Source of the DNA: Marivibrio halodurans | GTDB lineage: Bacteria; Pseudomonadota; Alphaproteobacteria; UBA8366; Aestuariispiraceae | NCBI RefSeq assembly: GCF_017963645.1 | Contig: NZ_JAGMWN010000007.1 | Location: forward strand, 1-64,000 | DNA length: 64,000 nucleotides | Direction: 5' to 3' | Part shown: one piece after another, positions 55,545-64,000 of the stretch | How positions within the stretch are numbered: position 1 is the first letter of the stretch | How the letters are laid out: the number at the start of each line of letters is the position of its first letter | Translations under genes and position numbers: made by a program | The notes under the pieces: model-generated | Told to the model about the DNA's origin: nothing | Databases searched by the model: none | The model's input: only the letters and a program-made list of their open reading frames with translations

Positions 55545-55689
55545 GGGATGCCGTTTCTCCTCCACTCTCGACCGCACTTTATCCAACAGCCTCCGGGGGA
55601 ACCAGCGCCGTCGTTGCACGCGCCCGTCCCGGCGCGTACATTGCACCGCACCAAGGATACCCACGAAATGCCGAGGGAGCCGGCCCGTC

Positions 55690-56157
55690 ATGGACAACAC
55701 CCGCCTGCACGAGGACCTCAATGGGTACTTCATCGAGGATCTGTCGGTCGGCATGTCCGCCGCCTTCGCCAAGACCATCACGGAGGCGGACATCGTCATG
55801 TTCTCCGGCGTCACAGGCGATATGAACCCGGTCCATGTGAACGAGGATTTTGCCCGGGACACCATGTTCAAGGGCCGCATCGCCCACGGCATGCTGACGG
55901 CCAGCCTGATTTCCACCGTTCTGGGCATGAAGATGCCGGGCCCGGGTTGCATCTATCTGAGCCAGGACCTGAAGTTCCTGGCGCCCGTGCGTGCGGGCGA
56001 TACAGTGACGGCGCACGCCATTATCACCGACATCATCCCGGAGAAGAAGCGCATCGTCTGCAAGACGACCGCATCCATCGGCGAGAAGATCGTCTGCGAC
56101 GGGGAGGCCAAGATGATGGTCCGCTCCCGTGCGGAGGAGGAAGCCTCCAAGGGGTGA
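55690..56157 (+). CDS. MaoC family (R)-specific enoyl-CoA hydratase-like protein
   Basis: This 155-residue single hot-dog protein has the hydratase 2 motif SGVTGDMNPVHVNEDFARDT, containing the catalytic Asp and His, followed by KGRIAHGMLTASLISTVLGM. It resembles PhaJ-type (R)-specific enoyl-CoA hydratases, which link beta-oxidation to polyhydroxyalkanoate synthesis, but the substrate is not determined by context. I start at MDNTRLHEDL; the upstream frame is antisense to map. It converges with mutL. Confidence 0.87.
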   Translation: MDNTRLHEDLNGYFIEDLSVGMSAAFAKTITEADIVMFSGVTGDMNPVHVNEDFARDTMFKGRIAHGMLTASLISTVLGMKMPGPGCIYLSQDLKFLAPVRAGDTVTAHAIITDIIPEKKRIVCKTTASIGEKIVCDGEAKMMVRSRAEEEASKG

Positions 56158-56179
56158 GGGCCTCGGTCCGGCGGCGCGC

Positions 56180-58168
56180 CTATCGCCGCCCGAACAGCTT
56201 CTCGATATCGGCGAGCTTCAGTTCGACATAGGTCGGGCGGCCGTGGTTGCATTGGCCGGAATGCGGCGTTGCCTCCATCTGGCGTAGCAGGGCGTTCATC
56301 TCCTCCACCGTCAACCGCCGGCCGGACCGGACGGAGCCGTGGCAGGCCATGGTGCCGCAAACCTCCTCCAGGCTTTCCTTCAGCTTGAAGGCGTCGCCCA
56401 TCTCCTCCAACTCATCGGCGAGGTCGTTGAGGAGCCCCTGCGCATCCATTTCCCCCAGCAGCGCCGGCGTCTCCCGCACCGCGACGGCGCCGGGGCCGAA
56501 TCCCTCGACCACGAGGCCGAGTTCCGCCAGTTCCTCCGCCCGGGCCAGCACGCGTTCCGCCCGATCCTCGCCCAGATCGATGATTTCCGGGATCAACAGG
56601 CCCTGGCGCGCGACGCCCGTGCTCTCGATCGCGCGCTTCATGCGCTCATAGACGAGGCGTTCATGCGCGGCGTGCTGATCGACGATGACGATCCCGTCGC
56701 CGGTCTGGGCGACGACATAGGTTTCGTGCAGTTGCGCGCGCGCCGCGCCGAGGGGATAGGCCTGCAACTCCTCCCCACGCGGTGCCGCCTCGCCCGTTTC
56801 CGGGTCGTAGGCGCCGGCATCGGTGGGGGCGGGGGCGTGCTCGCCGCCATGGTCCGGCGGCGCGCCTTCTCCCCGGGCGGAAGGGGCGAAGGCGTCCCGG
56901 CCGTCCGGCCCTTGGAAGCTATAGGCGCTGGCCGCCAGCCCGCGGTCGGGCCGCCATCCTTCCGCCTGCGGCCGATAGGCATGGCCACCGCCCATTCCAC
57001 CGGACCCGCCACGATAGGGCAGGGGTGACGGCCCGTCCTGAGGGCGCAGCGCGCCCAGCGCGCTGCCCGCGACCGTCGTGCTGGCGCGGTGGCCGGCCTC
57101 CGCCAGCGCGTGACGCAGCGCGCCGACGATCAGGCCGCGCACCAGGCCCGGTTCACGGAAGCGCACCTCCGCCTTCGCCGGATGGACGTTCACATCCACC
57201 CAGCGCGGATCGCAATCCAGGAAGAGGGCCAGCATCGGGTGCCGGTCGCGCGCCAGGAAATCCTGATAGGCCGCGCGAACGGCGCCGATCAACTGCTTGT
57301 CGCGCACCGGACGGCCATTGACGAAAAGGAACTGCATCTGCGCGTTGCCGCGATTGAGCGTCGGCAGTCCGGCATGGCCGGTCAGGCGCACGCCCTCGCG
57401 CTCCGCGTCGATAGCGAGCGCGTTCTCCTTGAAGTCCCGCCCCATGATGGCGCCGAGGCGGTCGAGGCGGCTGTCCAGCAGATCGCCCTGCGCGCCTTGT
57501 ACAGAGAGCTTGCGACGCCCGTCATCCTCCAGCGTGAAGGCGATCTCCGGATGCGCCATGGCGATGCGGTTCAGCACATCGACGATGGCCATGGATTCCG
57601 CCCGCGCGCTGCGCAGGAACTTGAGCCGCGCGGGCGTGGCGAAGAACAGGTCGCGCACCTCCACCCGCGTGCCCTGGCTTCCGGCGGCGGGTTCCACCGC
57701 GCGCTCCACCCCGCCGTCGACCTGGATGCGGTGGGCGGTATCGCTGCCGGCCGCGCGGCTGGTGATCGTCAAGCGGCTGACCGACCCGATGGAGGGGAGC
57801 GCCTCCCCCCGGAAACCCAGCGTCGTGATATGGAAGAGGTCTTCCTCCGGTAGCTTGGAGGTGGCGTGGCGGGCGATGGCGAGTTCCAGTTCCGCCGCCG
57901 TCATGCCACGTCCGTCGTCGGCGACCGCGATCAGGGCACGGCCGCCGTCGCGCACCGTCACCTCGATACGCCGGGCGCCGGCGTCGATCGCGTTCTCCAC
58001 CAGTTCCTTGACGGCGGAGGCCGGCCGCTCGATCACCTCGCCCGCCGCGATGCGGTTGACGAGCCCCTCCGGCAGGCGGCGGATCGCCGGGCCGCCGGTC
58101 TGCGCGGGGTCGCTCGGCGGGGTCGCGGACGCGGCCGGTTCCCCGGATGCGCGCGCGGGATCGGCCAT
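56180..58168 (-). CDS. mutL: DNA mismatch repair protein MutL
   Basis: This 662-residue protein has the GHKL ATPase domain ([76 protein letters not shown]) and, after a variable linker of about 115 residues, a C-terminal domain with the endonuclease motif [14 protein letters not shown] and [14 protein letters not shown]. The linker is long and rich in Gly/Pro/Ala. The endonuclease motif fits an organism without MutH. The start overlaps the pgi stop by 1 bp (TGATG). Confidence 0.95.
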   Translation of the reverse strand: MADPARASGEPAASATPPSDPAQTGGPAIRRLPEGLVNRIAAGEVIERPASAVKELVENAIDAGARRIEVTVRDGGRALIAVADDGRGMTAAELELAIARHATSKLPEEDLFHITTLGFRGEALPSIGSVSRLTITSRAAGSDTAHRIQVDGGVERAVEPAAGSQGTRVEVRDLFFATPARLKFLRSARAESMAIVDVLNRIAMAHPEIAFTLEDDGRRKLSVQGAQGDLLDSRLDRLGAIMGRDFKENALAIDAEREGVRLTGHAGLPTLNRGNAQMQFLFVNGRPVRDKQLIGAVRAAYQDFLARDRHPMLALFLDCDPRWVDVNVHPAKAEVRFREPGLVRGLIVGALRHALAEAGHRASTTVAGSALGALRPQDGPSPLPYRGGSGGMGGGHAYRPQAEGWRPDRGLAASAYSFQGPDGRDAFAPSARGEGAPPDHGGEHAPAPTDAGAYDPETGEAAPRGEELQAYPLGAARAQLHETYVVAQTGDGIVIVDQHAAHERLVYERMKRAIESTGVARQGLLIPEIIDLGEDRAERVLARAEELAELGLVVEGFGPGAVAVRETPALLGEMDAQGLLNDLADELEEMGDAFKLKESLEEVCGTMACHGSVRSGRRLTVEEMNALLRQMEATPHSGQCNHGRPTYVELKLADIEKLFGRR

Positions 58169-59550
58169 CAGTTCTCTCCCAGTTCCCGGAGGTAGCGGCG
58201 GATCAGGACCTTGCCCGACTCAACAGCGGGCTGATCGAAGGGGTCGACGTCGAGCAGCGCGGCGGCCAGCACGGTCTCCAGCATGAAATGCATCATCAGC
58301 GCGCCCATGGAGGCTTCGTCGATGCGGCGCATGTCGATCCGGCGGACCGGCCGCCCGTGATTCGCGAGTGTCTCTGTCGTGGCCCGGCGCGAGGCTTCCA
58401 TCAGATCGCCCAGCGTGCGCCCGCCCATATAGGCGATCGACGGGTCGACGATCAGATCGGGGTCGAGGCGCACGCCCGTGGCTTCGTTCGGGCCCCCCAT
58501 CACGGTGAACATCTTGTCCGCCGGTCCGTCGAGCCAAAGTTGAAGCTGGCTGTGCTGGTCGACCGGCCCGGTGCCGTAGATCGGCGTCGTGCCCTGGCCG
58601 TTCTTGCCGAGGCTCTCCGCCCAGAGCTGACGGTACCAGCGGGCGAGCGAGCCAAGCCGATCCGAATAAGCCAGCATGACGGAGGCACCGACGCCTCGCT
58701 CCCGCTGCAAGCCGACGGAGATGGCCGCGCCCAGGGCCGGGTCGCTCTCCCGCGCGCGGCGGCCCGGGCTCAGCGTGTCCTCCAATATCGTGGCCGCCCC
58801 GGCGCGTACCGCGCCCGCGTCGAGCCCCGCGATCATCGTCGGCAGCATCCCGACGAGGCTCAGGACCGAATAGCGTCCGCCGATGCGCGGATCGTGATCG
58901 AGCACCGGCAGGCCGAACCGCTCGCCCAGCGCGCGCAGGGGGCGGGGGCCCGGTTCGGTGATCAGCGTGATCCGCCCCGCCAGGCCCGCGTCGCCCACCT
59001 GGGCCCGGATGATCGGCAGGATCGCCATGAATTGCATCATGGTCTCGGTCGTGCCGCCGGACTTGGAGATGACGATCACGCCGGTTCGCGTGAAATCGAA
59101 CCGGTTGACCATGCGCTCGAAGATCATCGGATCGACATTGGTGACGATATGCAGCTTAGGCAGGCCGGAATCATGCTCGCGGCTCGCCATCTCGTAGAGC
59201 GCGCTGCCGCCGAGGCTGGAGCCGCCGGTGCCGAGGACGAGGACGTCCGTGAAGCTCTCCCTATAGTGCGCGGCCCGGTCCTCCAACGCATCTAGGTCCG
59301 TGCGGGCACGCGCCAGATCGAGAAAGGGGAGGGCGGTGTCGGCTTCGCGCATCCGCCGACGCAACCCTTCCAATACGGGGTCGAGGTCGGCGCACAGCCG
59401 GTCGAGCGCCGACGCGGAGAGGCCGCCCTCCCCGATGGTCTCCGCCAAGCATTGATCGACGCTCTGACGGTAGAGGGGGGCGCTCGTTCCGGCCGGTGCC
59501 GTGGGCGCGGCGGTCTCGTTGGTGGATAGTGCTGCCATGGTCGTTTTCAT
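58168..59550 (-). CDS. pgi: glucose-6-phosphate isomerase
   Basis: This roughly 460-residue sugar isomerase has [40 protein letters not shown] (the SIS-domain phosphate-binding signature), [20 protein letters not shown] and the C-terminal [17 protein letters not shown] with the catalytic Lys. It is about 90 residues shorter than the E. coli enzyme but normal for the short alphaproteobacterial form. ATGs at 59580 and 59538 are alternatives. It is coupled to mutL by a 1-bp overlap. Confidence 0.93.
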   Translation of the reverse strand: MKTTMAALSTNETAAPTAPAGTSAPLYRQSVDQCLAETIGEGGLSASALDRLCADLDPVLEGLRRRMREADTALPFLDLARARTDLDALEDRAAHYRESFTDVLVLGTGGSSLGGSALYEMASREHDSGLPKLHIVTNVDPMIFERMVNRFDFTRTGVIVISKSGGTTETMMQFMAILPIIRAQVGDAGLAGRITLITEPGPRPLRALGERFGLPVLDHDPRIGGRYSVLSLVGMLPTMIAGLDAGAVRAGAATILEDTLSPGRRARESDPALGAAISVGLQRERGVGASVMLAYSDRLGSLARWYRQLWAESLGKNGQGTTPIYGTGPVDQHSQLQLWLDGPADKMFTVMGGPNEATGVRLDPDLIVDPSIAYMGGRTLGDLMEASRRATTETLANHGRPVRRIDMRRIDEASMGALMMHFMLETVLAAALLDVDPFDQPAVESGKVLIRRYLRELGEN

Positions 59551-59619
59551 AGCGGATGGCTGTGATACAGTCCAACCCATCCGAAGCCCTTCGCCACAAC
59601 CGCCTGAAAGCCGGGCTCG

Positions 59620-62379
59620 ATGCGACTTTTATGCCGCTCCTTGATATCGTTTCCGGCGCTCGTTCTGGCGCTGTTTTGCCTGATCGAGTCGCCCGACGCC
59701 CTCGCTCAATCCCAGCAGGGTGGTGGTGGCGATGCGGGAAGCGCCGATGTCTCGTCGGACGACTGGGCCTATAGCATCACGGTCGCGAACTGGAACAATC
59801 AACTCGACCGGGTGCGCTCCTATATCGATCTTGGCGCAAGCGATCCGGCGCGAACGGAAGAAGCGCTGGATACCCTGTCCGGCGTGCGGGAGGGCGCGCA
59901 GGCGGAGAAGAGCAAGGCCGAGGATGCCCTGGCGCAGGCGCAATCGCGACTCGATGCTCTCGGCCCCAAGCCGGTCGAGGGGGAGCCGCCGGAGCCTTCC
60001 GACATCCGGCGCAAGCGCGACCAGATCCAGCAGGAGATCAATTTCTACAAGTCTCGGGTCTCGCTCGCCGACTTGGCCCTGACCCGTGTCAATGGGCTCG
60101 AACAGGGGCTGTCGCGCAGTGAGCGGGCCTTGCTCATCGACCGGCTGACAACCCGGGGGCCCCTGCCGTTCGACCCGAGCACCGTGTTCGAGGCAGTGGG
60201 GGATATGAGCGCCTTCCTGACCGGAATCGTCAACACGGCGCATGGCTGGTGGACCGGCCTGCCCTATGCGGATCGATCGATCGAGCGTCTGGTGATACGA
60301 ATCCTCGCCTTCGTGGCGGGCGCCTTCCTGATTGCCTATCTCGTGCGCATGCTGTTGCTGCGCCGGTTCGGCGCGCATCCGACGGACGAACCGCCGGCCT
60401 ATCGCCAACGTCTGTTGGCGGCGGTCGCCGAGGGGCTCTCGAAAGGGCTGATACCGGCCACGATCCTCGGTATTATCGTCGCCCGCACTCAGACGGAAAG
60501 CGCGCCGATCTCCGGCGATCTCGGCGATCTGGTCGGTTTGGCGGCGGTGATGATCATCATCTATATCGTCGCCACGAGCCTGCCTCACAGCGTGCTGTCA
60601 CCCGATTATCCGGAATGGCGGCTGACCCGGCTGGACCCCGCGAACGCACGCCGGATTCTGGCGCTGATCCGGGTGATCGCGGTGCTTTTTTGCGTCGACG
60701 AGTTCCTGGTCGAGGCGAGCGAACGGGTCGCGAGCCTTCAGAATCTCCGCACGCCCGAACTGAACGCGGTCTGGACGCTGATCTTCAACGTGGCGCAGGG
60801 GCTTTGTATCTTCGCCCTGCTCAGGCCCAGCCTCTGGCGGCTGACCGATGCGCCGGAGGAGAGCATCGACGACGAGGACGGACCGCCCCGCCCCTATGCG
60901 AATGCCGCGACGGAATCCGAGGCGGCGAACCGGGCGGGAGACACGGACGACGAGGCCGAGGACGACGGCGCCTCCGATCCACCGGTCGACCAGCCGGCGG
61001 GCCTTGTCGGCGCGGCGCGGGCGGCACGGGCCGGTGCCGGGGCGGGCTTCTGGAAGATTCTGCGTTTCGCGCTGGCCAGCATCGCGGTGGTCGGAATGTT
61101 GGCGCCGCTCGCCGGTTACACGGCGCTCGCCAATTATCTCCTGAACAACCTGCTGGGAACCGGACTGGTCGTGGGCGCGCTCTACATCCTGCGTGGTCTT
61201 TTCCGGGAGATGATCGGTCTCGCCAGTTCGAGCAGCCTCCTGCGCGATCGCATCGGGATCGATTATCGCGCCCGCTCGCGCATCAAGTTCTGGTTCCGCG
61301 CGGCGTTGGATATCCTGATCATCGTGATCGGTGTTCTGATGATCGCGCCGAATTGGGGCCTCTCGCGAAGCGAGATACTGCGCTGGATCAAGGAGGGATT
61401 CGAGGGGTTCACGATCGGCAATGTGACGATCTCGATCGCCGATATCGCCTTCGGCCTGATCGCCTTCGCCGTGGTCCTCGGGCTGACCGGCACGACGAAA
61501 CGCATGCTGGCCGAGCGCGTGCTGCCGGAAACGGAGATCGACGAGGGCGTTCAGCATTCGGTCACCGCCGGGGTGGGCTATGCCGGCTTCGTGATCGCGC
61601 TGGCGCTCTCGATCGCGGTGATGGGCGTCGACCTCTCGAACATCGCCATCATCGCCGGCGCGTTGTCGGTTGGGATCGGCTTCGGGTTGCAGAACATCGT
61701 CAACAACTTCGTCTCCGGTCTGATCCTGTTGATCGAGCGGCCGATTAAGGCCGGGGACTGGGTCGTCGTCGGCGAGAACGAAGGATTCGTGAAGCAGGTC
61801 AGCCTGCGCGCGACCGAGATCGAGACATGGCACCGCGCCAGCGTCATCGTGCCGAACGCGGATCTTCTCTCCTCCGCGCTCAAGAACTGGACGCTCAAGG
61901 ACAAATATGGGCGCGTCGATATGCCGATCGGTGTCGCCCTGGACAGCGACCCGAAGCAGGTCGAGCGTATCCTGCTGCAGGTCGCGCGCCGTCATCCGCG
62001 CGTGGTGCGCTGGCCGCAGCCGGTCGTGCTGTTGATGTCGGTGGGGGAAAGCCGGCTTCAGTTCGAGCTTCGTGTTTTCACCGACGATATTCTTTGGGTG
62101 ATGTTCATCGCGAGCGAGCTTCGGATCGAAACCCTGCGCCGGTTCAGGGAGGAAGGGATCGTCGTTCCGTTCGACCAAACCGTCGTCCATCTGGAACGCG
62201 GCGATCCGCGCCAGCCGCCGCGCGACGAGTCGGGGGCCATCATCCGCCGTTCCGGCGGCGTCCAGCGCTCCACCGGCCCGATTCCGACCGCGATCCAGCA
62301 TCCCAGCCGCGACGGTAAGAGCGAGGGACCGAACGAAGGGCCGGCGAGCGGCGCGCCGGAAGGCGGCGAAGGGCGGTGA
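59620..62379 (+). CDS. mechanosensitive channel, DUF3772/MscS family
   Basis: This 919-residue inner-membrane protein has a signal peptide (SLISFPALVLALFCLIESPD), a periplasmic DUF3772 coiled region (about residues 40-200), about ten membrane helices and a C-terminal MscS core with VGIGFGLQNIVNNFVSGLIL, LIERPIKAGDWVVVGENEGF and the cytoplasmic beta domain. An acidic loop (about 410-455) separates two helix groups. It probably releases osmolytes on hypo-osmotic shock. It is divergent from pgi. Confidence 0.92.
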   Translation: MRLLCRSLISFPALVLALFCLIESPDALAQSQQGGGGDAGSADVSSDDWAYSITVANWNNQLDRVRSYIDLGASDPARTEEALDTLSGVREGAQAEKSKAEDALAQAQSRLDALGPKPVEGEPPEPSDIRRKRDQIQQEINFYKSRVSLADLALTRVNGLEQGLSRSERALLIDRLTTRGPLPFDPSTVFEAVGDMSAFLTGIVNTAHGWWTGLPYADRSIERLVIRILAFVAGAFLIAYLVRMLLLRRFGAHPTDEPPAYRQRLLAAVAEGLSKGLIPATILGIIVARTQTESAPISGDLGDLVGLAAVMIIIYIVATSLPHSVLSPDYPEWRLTRLDPANARRILALIRVIAVLFCVDEFLVEASERVASLQNLRTPELNAVWTLIFNVAQGLCIFALLRPSLWRLTDAPEESIDDEDGPPRPYANAATESEAANRAGDTDDEAEDDGASDPPVDQPAGLVGAARAARAGAGAGFWKILRFALASIAVVGMLAPLAGYTALANYLLNNLLGTGLVVGALYILRGLFREMIGLASSSSLLRDRIGIDYRARSRIKFWFRAALDILIIVIGVLMIAPNWGLSRSEILRWIKEGFEGFTIGNVTISIADIAFGLIAFAVVLGLTGTTKRMLAERVLPETEIDEGVQHSVTAGVGYAGFVIALALSIAVMGVDLSNIAIIAGALSVGIGFGLQNIVNNFVSGLILLIERPIKAGDWVVVGENEGFVKQVSLRATEIETWHRASVIVPNADLLSSALKNWTLKDKYGRVDMPIGVALDSDPKQVERILLQVARRHPRVVRWPQPVVLLMSVGESRLQFELRVFTDDILWVMFIASELRIETLRRFREEGIVVPFDQTVVHLERGDPRQPPRDESGAIIRRSGGVQRSTGPIPTAIQHPSRDGKSEGPNEGPASGAPEGGEGR

Positions 62380-62403
62380 CGGCCGATCCGATGGGATCGG
62401 CTG

Positions 62404-62658
62404 CTACTCGCCCAAGGGTGGCTCACCCCGTCGACGGCGGCGACGTGGGCGCAGGTCGTTCCAACTCACCCGGCCGGAGTCGATCCGGCGCTGCTTGATC
62501 GCCTGGACGATGGCCAGCTTGCGCTCGTTCGTCGCGCGCGACCATTCCATGATCTCCGCGCGCGTGCGAAGGCACCCGACGCAACGCTCGGCCGCGCCGT
62601 CGAGGGCGCAGATTCCCACGCAGGGGCTCGGGATATCGGGCAGGGGCTGGCGTGTCAT
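62404..62658 (-). CDS. DUF1289 domain protein
   Basis: This 84-residue protein has the DUF1289 cysteine motif PSPCVGICALDGAAERCVGC followed by LRTRAEIMEWSRATNERKLA, then a basic C-terminus. Such proteins are small cytoplasmic Fe-S or zinc proteins of unknown role. I start at MTRQPLPDIPSP rather than the ATG twelve codons upstream. Confidence 0.82.
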   Translation of the reverse strand: MTRQPLPDIPSPCVGICALDGAAERCVGCLRTRAEIMEWSRATNERKLAIVQAIKQRRIDSGRVSWNDLRPRRRRRRGEPPLGE

Positions 62659-62712
62659 GATTTCGCAGATAAAGCGGAACAGGGAGATCGGCAAGGGAAT
62701 GCCGTTAATTCT

Positions 62713-62736
62713 AATATTCTAGAAATATGGTTGACA
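62713..62736 (+). promoter_or_regulatory. ArsR-type operator and -35 box of the third arsR
   Basis: AATATTCTAGAAATAT (62713-62728) contains the perfect core TTCTAGAA and closely resembles the operator at the first arsR (ATATTTCATGAAATAT). TTGACA (62731-62736), a consensus -35 hexamer, follows after 2 bp; the -10 box is less clear. The layout suits autorepression by the downstream ArsR. Confidence 0.55.
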
Positions 62737-62766
62737 GCATCATCGGCGAGGATCATCGTTCATCGC

Positions 62767-63123
62767 ATGATGGAACTTGAACGAACCGCCGCCTGTCTTG
62801 AAGCGCTCGGCAATCCGACACGGCTTTCGATCTATCGCTTGCTGGTACGCGCGGGGCAGGCGGGCAAGGCGGTCGGCCAAATCCAGCGTATGCTCGACGT
62901 TCCGGCCTCGACCTTGTCGCATCATCTGAAGCATCTGGAGATGGTGGGCCTGGTGACGAAGCGTCGGGACGGCACCACCCATCTCTGTGTCGCATCCTAT
63001 GAGACCATGGATGCGATGCTGGCTTTCCTCACGCGCGAATGCTGCGTGGAGGCGGGCGCGGGCGCAACCGTGGACGCAACCGCGGACGCGTCCGGCAGCG
63101 TGGCCGCGAATGATGGGGCTTAA
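62767..63123 (+). CDS. arsR: ArsR family repressor (third copy)
   Basis: This 118-residue winged-helix repressor has TAACLEALGNPTRLSIYRLL, the recognition helix VPASTLSHHLKHLEMVGLVT and a vicinal cysteine pair TRECCVEAG near residue 97 that could bind As(III) or an organoarsenical. The alanine/aspartate-rich tail is low-complexity. Tandem ATGs at 62767 and 62770 are both possible. It precedes the ArsP-like permease by 109 bp and is the likely regulator of that gene. Confidence 0.88.
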   Translation: MMELERTAACLEALGNPTRLSIYRLLVRAGQAGKAVGQIQRMLDVPASTLSHHLKHLEMVGLVTKRRDGTTHLCVASYETMDAMLAFLTRECCVEAGAGATVDATADASGSVAANDGA

Positions 63124-63232
63124 CCCCTCGATGGTCGTACCTGTTTCCAGCAACGGGCGGCATTGGAATGGAACCGGGGCGGGGCGTTCGCGCCCACCCC
63201 ACGGCTTACGCCGGGAGTGATGGAGAAAGGCC

Positions 63233-64000
63233 ATGTCTGATGAACGCGGCATTGGGCTTGATTTATATTTCGGAATTTCTAGAAAAATAGTTTATTTGTT
63301 TAAGAATGTGCTGCGTGATCGCGTGGTGATCGGTTTCCTGATCATCCTATCGGCGCTTGCCGTGATCGAGGTCGCGGCGGTACCGGTACTCCTGGAGGAG
63401 ACGGCGCGCAGCCTGTTGGAGATGGCGCCCTTCATTGTCGTTTCGGTTCTCCTCGCCGCTTCGGTCAGGGCGAGCGGCGCGGATCGGTTGATCGGCCGGG
63501 CACTTTCGGGGCGCGCGCATGTGGCGGTGGTCACGGCGGCCGTCTTCGGAGCGCTCTCGCCCTTTTGCAGTTGCGGCGTGGTTCCCTTGATCGCGGCACT
63601 GTTGTCGGCGGGCGTGCCGCTCGCGCCGGTCATGGCCTTCTGGCTCGCCTCGCCGGTGATCGATCCGGAGATGATGGTGTTGAGTTGGGGCGTGCTGGGC
63701 GCGGAAATCACCATCGCCAAGACGCTTTCGGCCATTCTGCTCGGTCTTCTCGGCGGGGCCGTGGTGCTGGCGGTCGCGCGCGCGGGCGGCTATGGCGATG
63801 TGTTGAAGGGAGCGGCACGGGGCGGCTGCGCCCCGTCCTGTGGCACGAAGGCGGCGATCGACCCCGGGGCGCGGCCGGTTTGGGCCTTCTGGCGGGAGGT
63901 GGCGCGTCGCCGGACCTTCTCGACCGAATTCGCCCGCAGCGCCGTTTTCCTCGCCAAATGGCTGAGCATTGCCTTCCTGTTGGAGGCCGTGATGCTGCGC
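63233..64000 (+). CDS. ArsP-like permease (DUF318/UPF0718), truncated by window end
   Basis: The frame is open from the ATG at 63233 to the last base, giving 256 codons without a stop. The protein has several membrane helices (VVIGFLIILSALAVIEVAAV, LLEMAPFIVVSVLLAASVRA) and the family signature ALSPFCSCGVVPLIAALLSA with GVPLAPVMAFWLASPVIDPE. A cysteine-containing loop (GGCAPSCGTK) follows. The DUF318 family includes ArsP, an exporter of trivalent organoarsenicals, and the adjacent ArsR supports that role. GGAGAAAGG precedes the ATG. The first 25 codons are unusually AT-rich and include an ArsR-like palindrome, so a later start such as the GTG at 63308 is also possible. Confidence 0.82.
   Translation, partial: MSDERGIGLDLYFGISRKIVYLFKNVLRDRVVIGFLIILSALAVIEVAAVPVLLEETARSLLEMAPFIVVSVLLAASVRASGADRLIGRALSGRAHVAVVTAAVFGALSPFCSCGVVPLIAALLSAGVPLAPVMAFWLASPVIDPEMMVLSWGVLGAEITIAKTLSAILLGLLGGAVVLAVARAGGYGDVLKGAARGGCAPSCGTKAAIDPGARPVWAFWREVARRRTFSTEFARSAVFLAKWLSIAFLLEAVMLR
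63274..63288. promoter_or_regulatory. second ArsR-like palindrome near the permease start
   Basis: AATTTCTAGAAAAAT contains the 10-bp perfect dyad TTTCTAGAAA and shares TTCTAGAA with the operator before the third arsR. It falls 41 bp inside the permease frame if translation begins at 63233, or just upstream if it begins at 63308. It may be an operator of an internal promoter for the permease. Confidence 0.4.

Overview
The window is a 64 kb, roughly two-thirds GC chromosomal segment from a heterotrophic alphaproteobacterium. The placement rests on gene content and style: a urtABCDE-ureDABCEFG nitrogen locus, DUF1194/DUF1289/DUF4197 proteins, a tandem glycine riboswitch ahead of gcvT, single-chain GcvP, a short Pgi next to MutL, and very tight ATGA/TGATG gene overlaps. 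There are no rRNA or tRNA genes, insertion sequences, phage genes or CRISPR arrays. Most of it reads as stable chromosome, with accessory catabolic and arsenic modules between about 28 and 46 kb and at the right edge.

Layout. 0-4 kb: the tail of a TPR protein, a small membrane-anchored protein of unknown function, an ECF sigma/anti-sigma pair divergent from a DUF4168 secreted protein (both promoters carry GGAAC-N16-GTGTC), and a DUF4340 protein. 4-15 kb: urea ABC importer followed by urease structural and accessory genes, preceded by a sigma-54-like promoter; a 34-codon ORF sits between ureA and ureB. 15-22 kb: peroxiredoxin, DUF4197, SlyX, an MFS exporter, a CaCA antiporter, then bluB-rsmD-rluB opposite tadA. 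22.0-22.6 kb: a gene-free stretch with two large palindromic structures. 22.6-29 kb: a Tat/lipobox M48 protease, a DUF1445 protein, a universal stress protein with an FNR/FixK-like box, a GhrA-like reductase, a homocysteine methyltransferase-like enzyme and a DUF1194 protein.

29-31 kb: arsenic operon arsR-arsC-arsR-acr3. 31-37 kb: an aromatic-acid module controlled by a divergent IclR regulator: flavin monooxygenase of the aryl-CoA type, aryl-CoA ligase, gentisate-type dioxygenase and FAH-family hydrolase, consistent with salicylate degradation through CoA thioesters to gentisate. 37-46 kb: a LysR regulator divergent from a polyamine-type ABC importer followed by a class III aminotransferase, a beta-keto acid cleavage enzyme (BKACE), an HDAC-like acetylpolyamine amidohydrolase and RidA. 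This looks like a dedicated pathway for an acetylated amine or beta-amino acid and is the best candidate here for undescribed biochemistry. 46-51 kb: glycine riboswitch and gcvT-gcvH-gcvP.

51-62.4 kb: EamA transporter, a 23-bp tandem repeat, CobW-type GTPase, amidase, methionine aminopeptidase, MaoC hydratase, mutL-pgi and a DUF3772/MscS channel. 62.4-64 kb: DUF1289 protein, a third ArsR and the start of an ArsP-like permease that runs off the window. The palindromes at the arsR genes near 29 kb and 62.7 kb are alike, suggesting related regulation of two separate arsenic loci.

All calls come from reading the sequence and from recall of family signatures; no database search was run.
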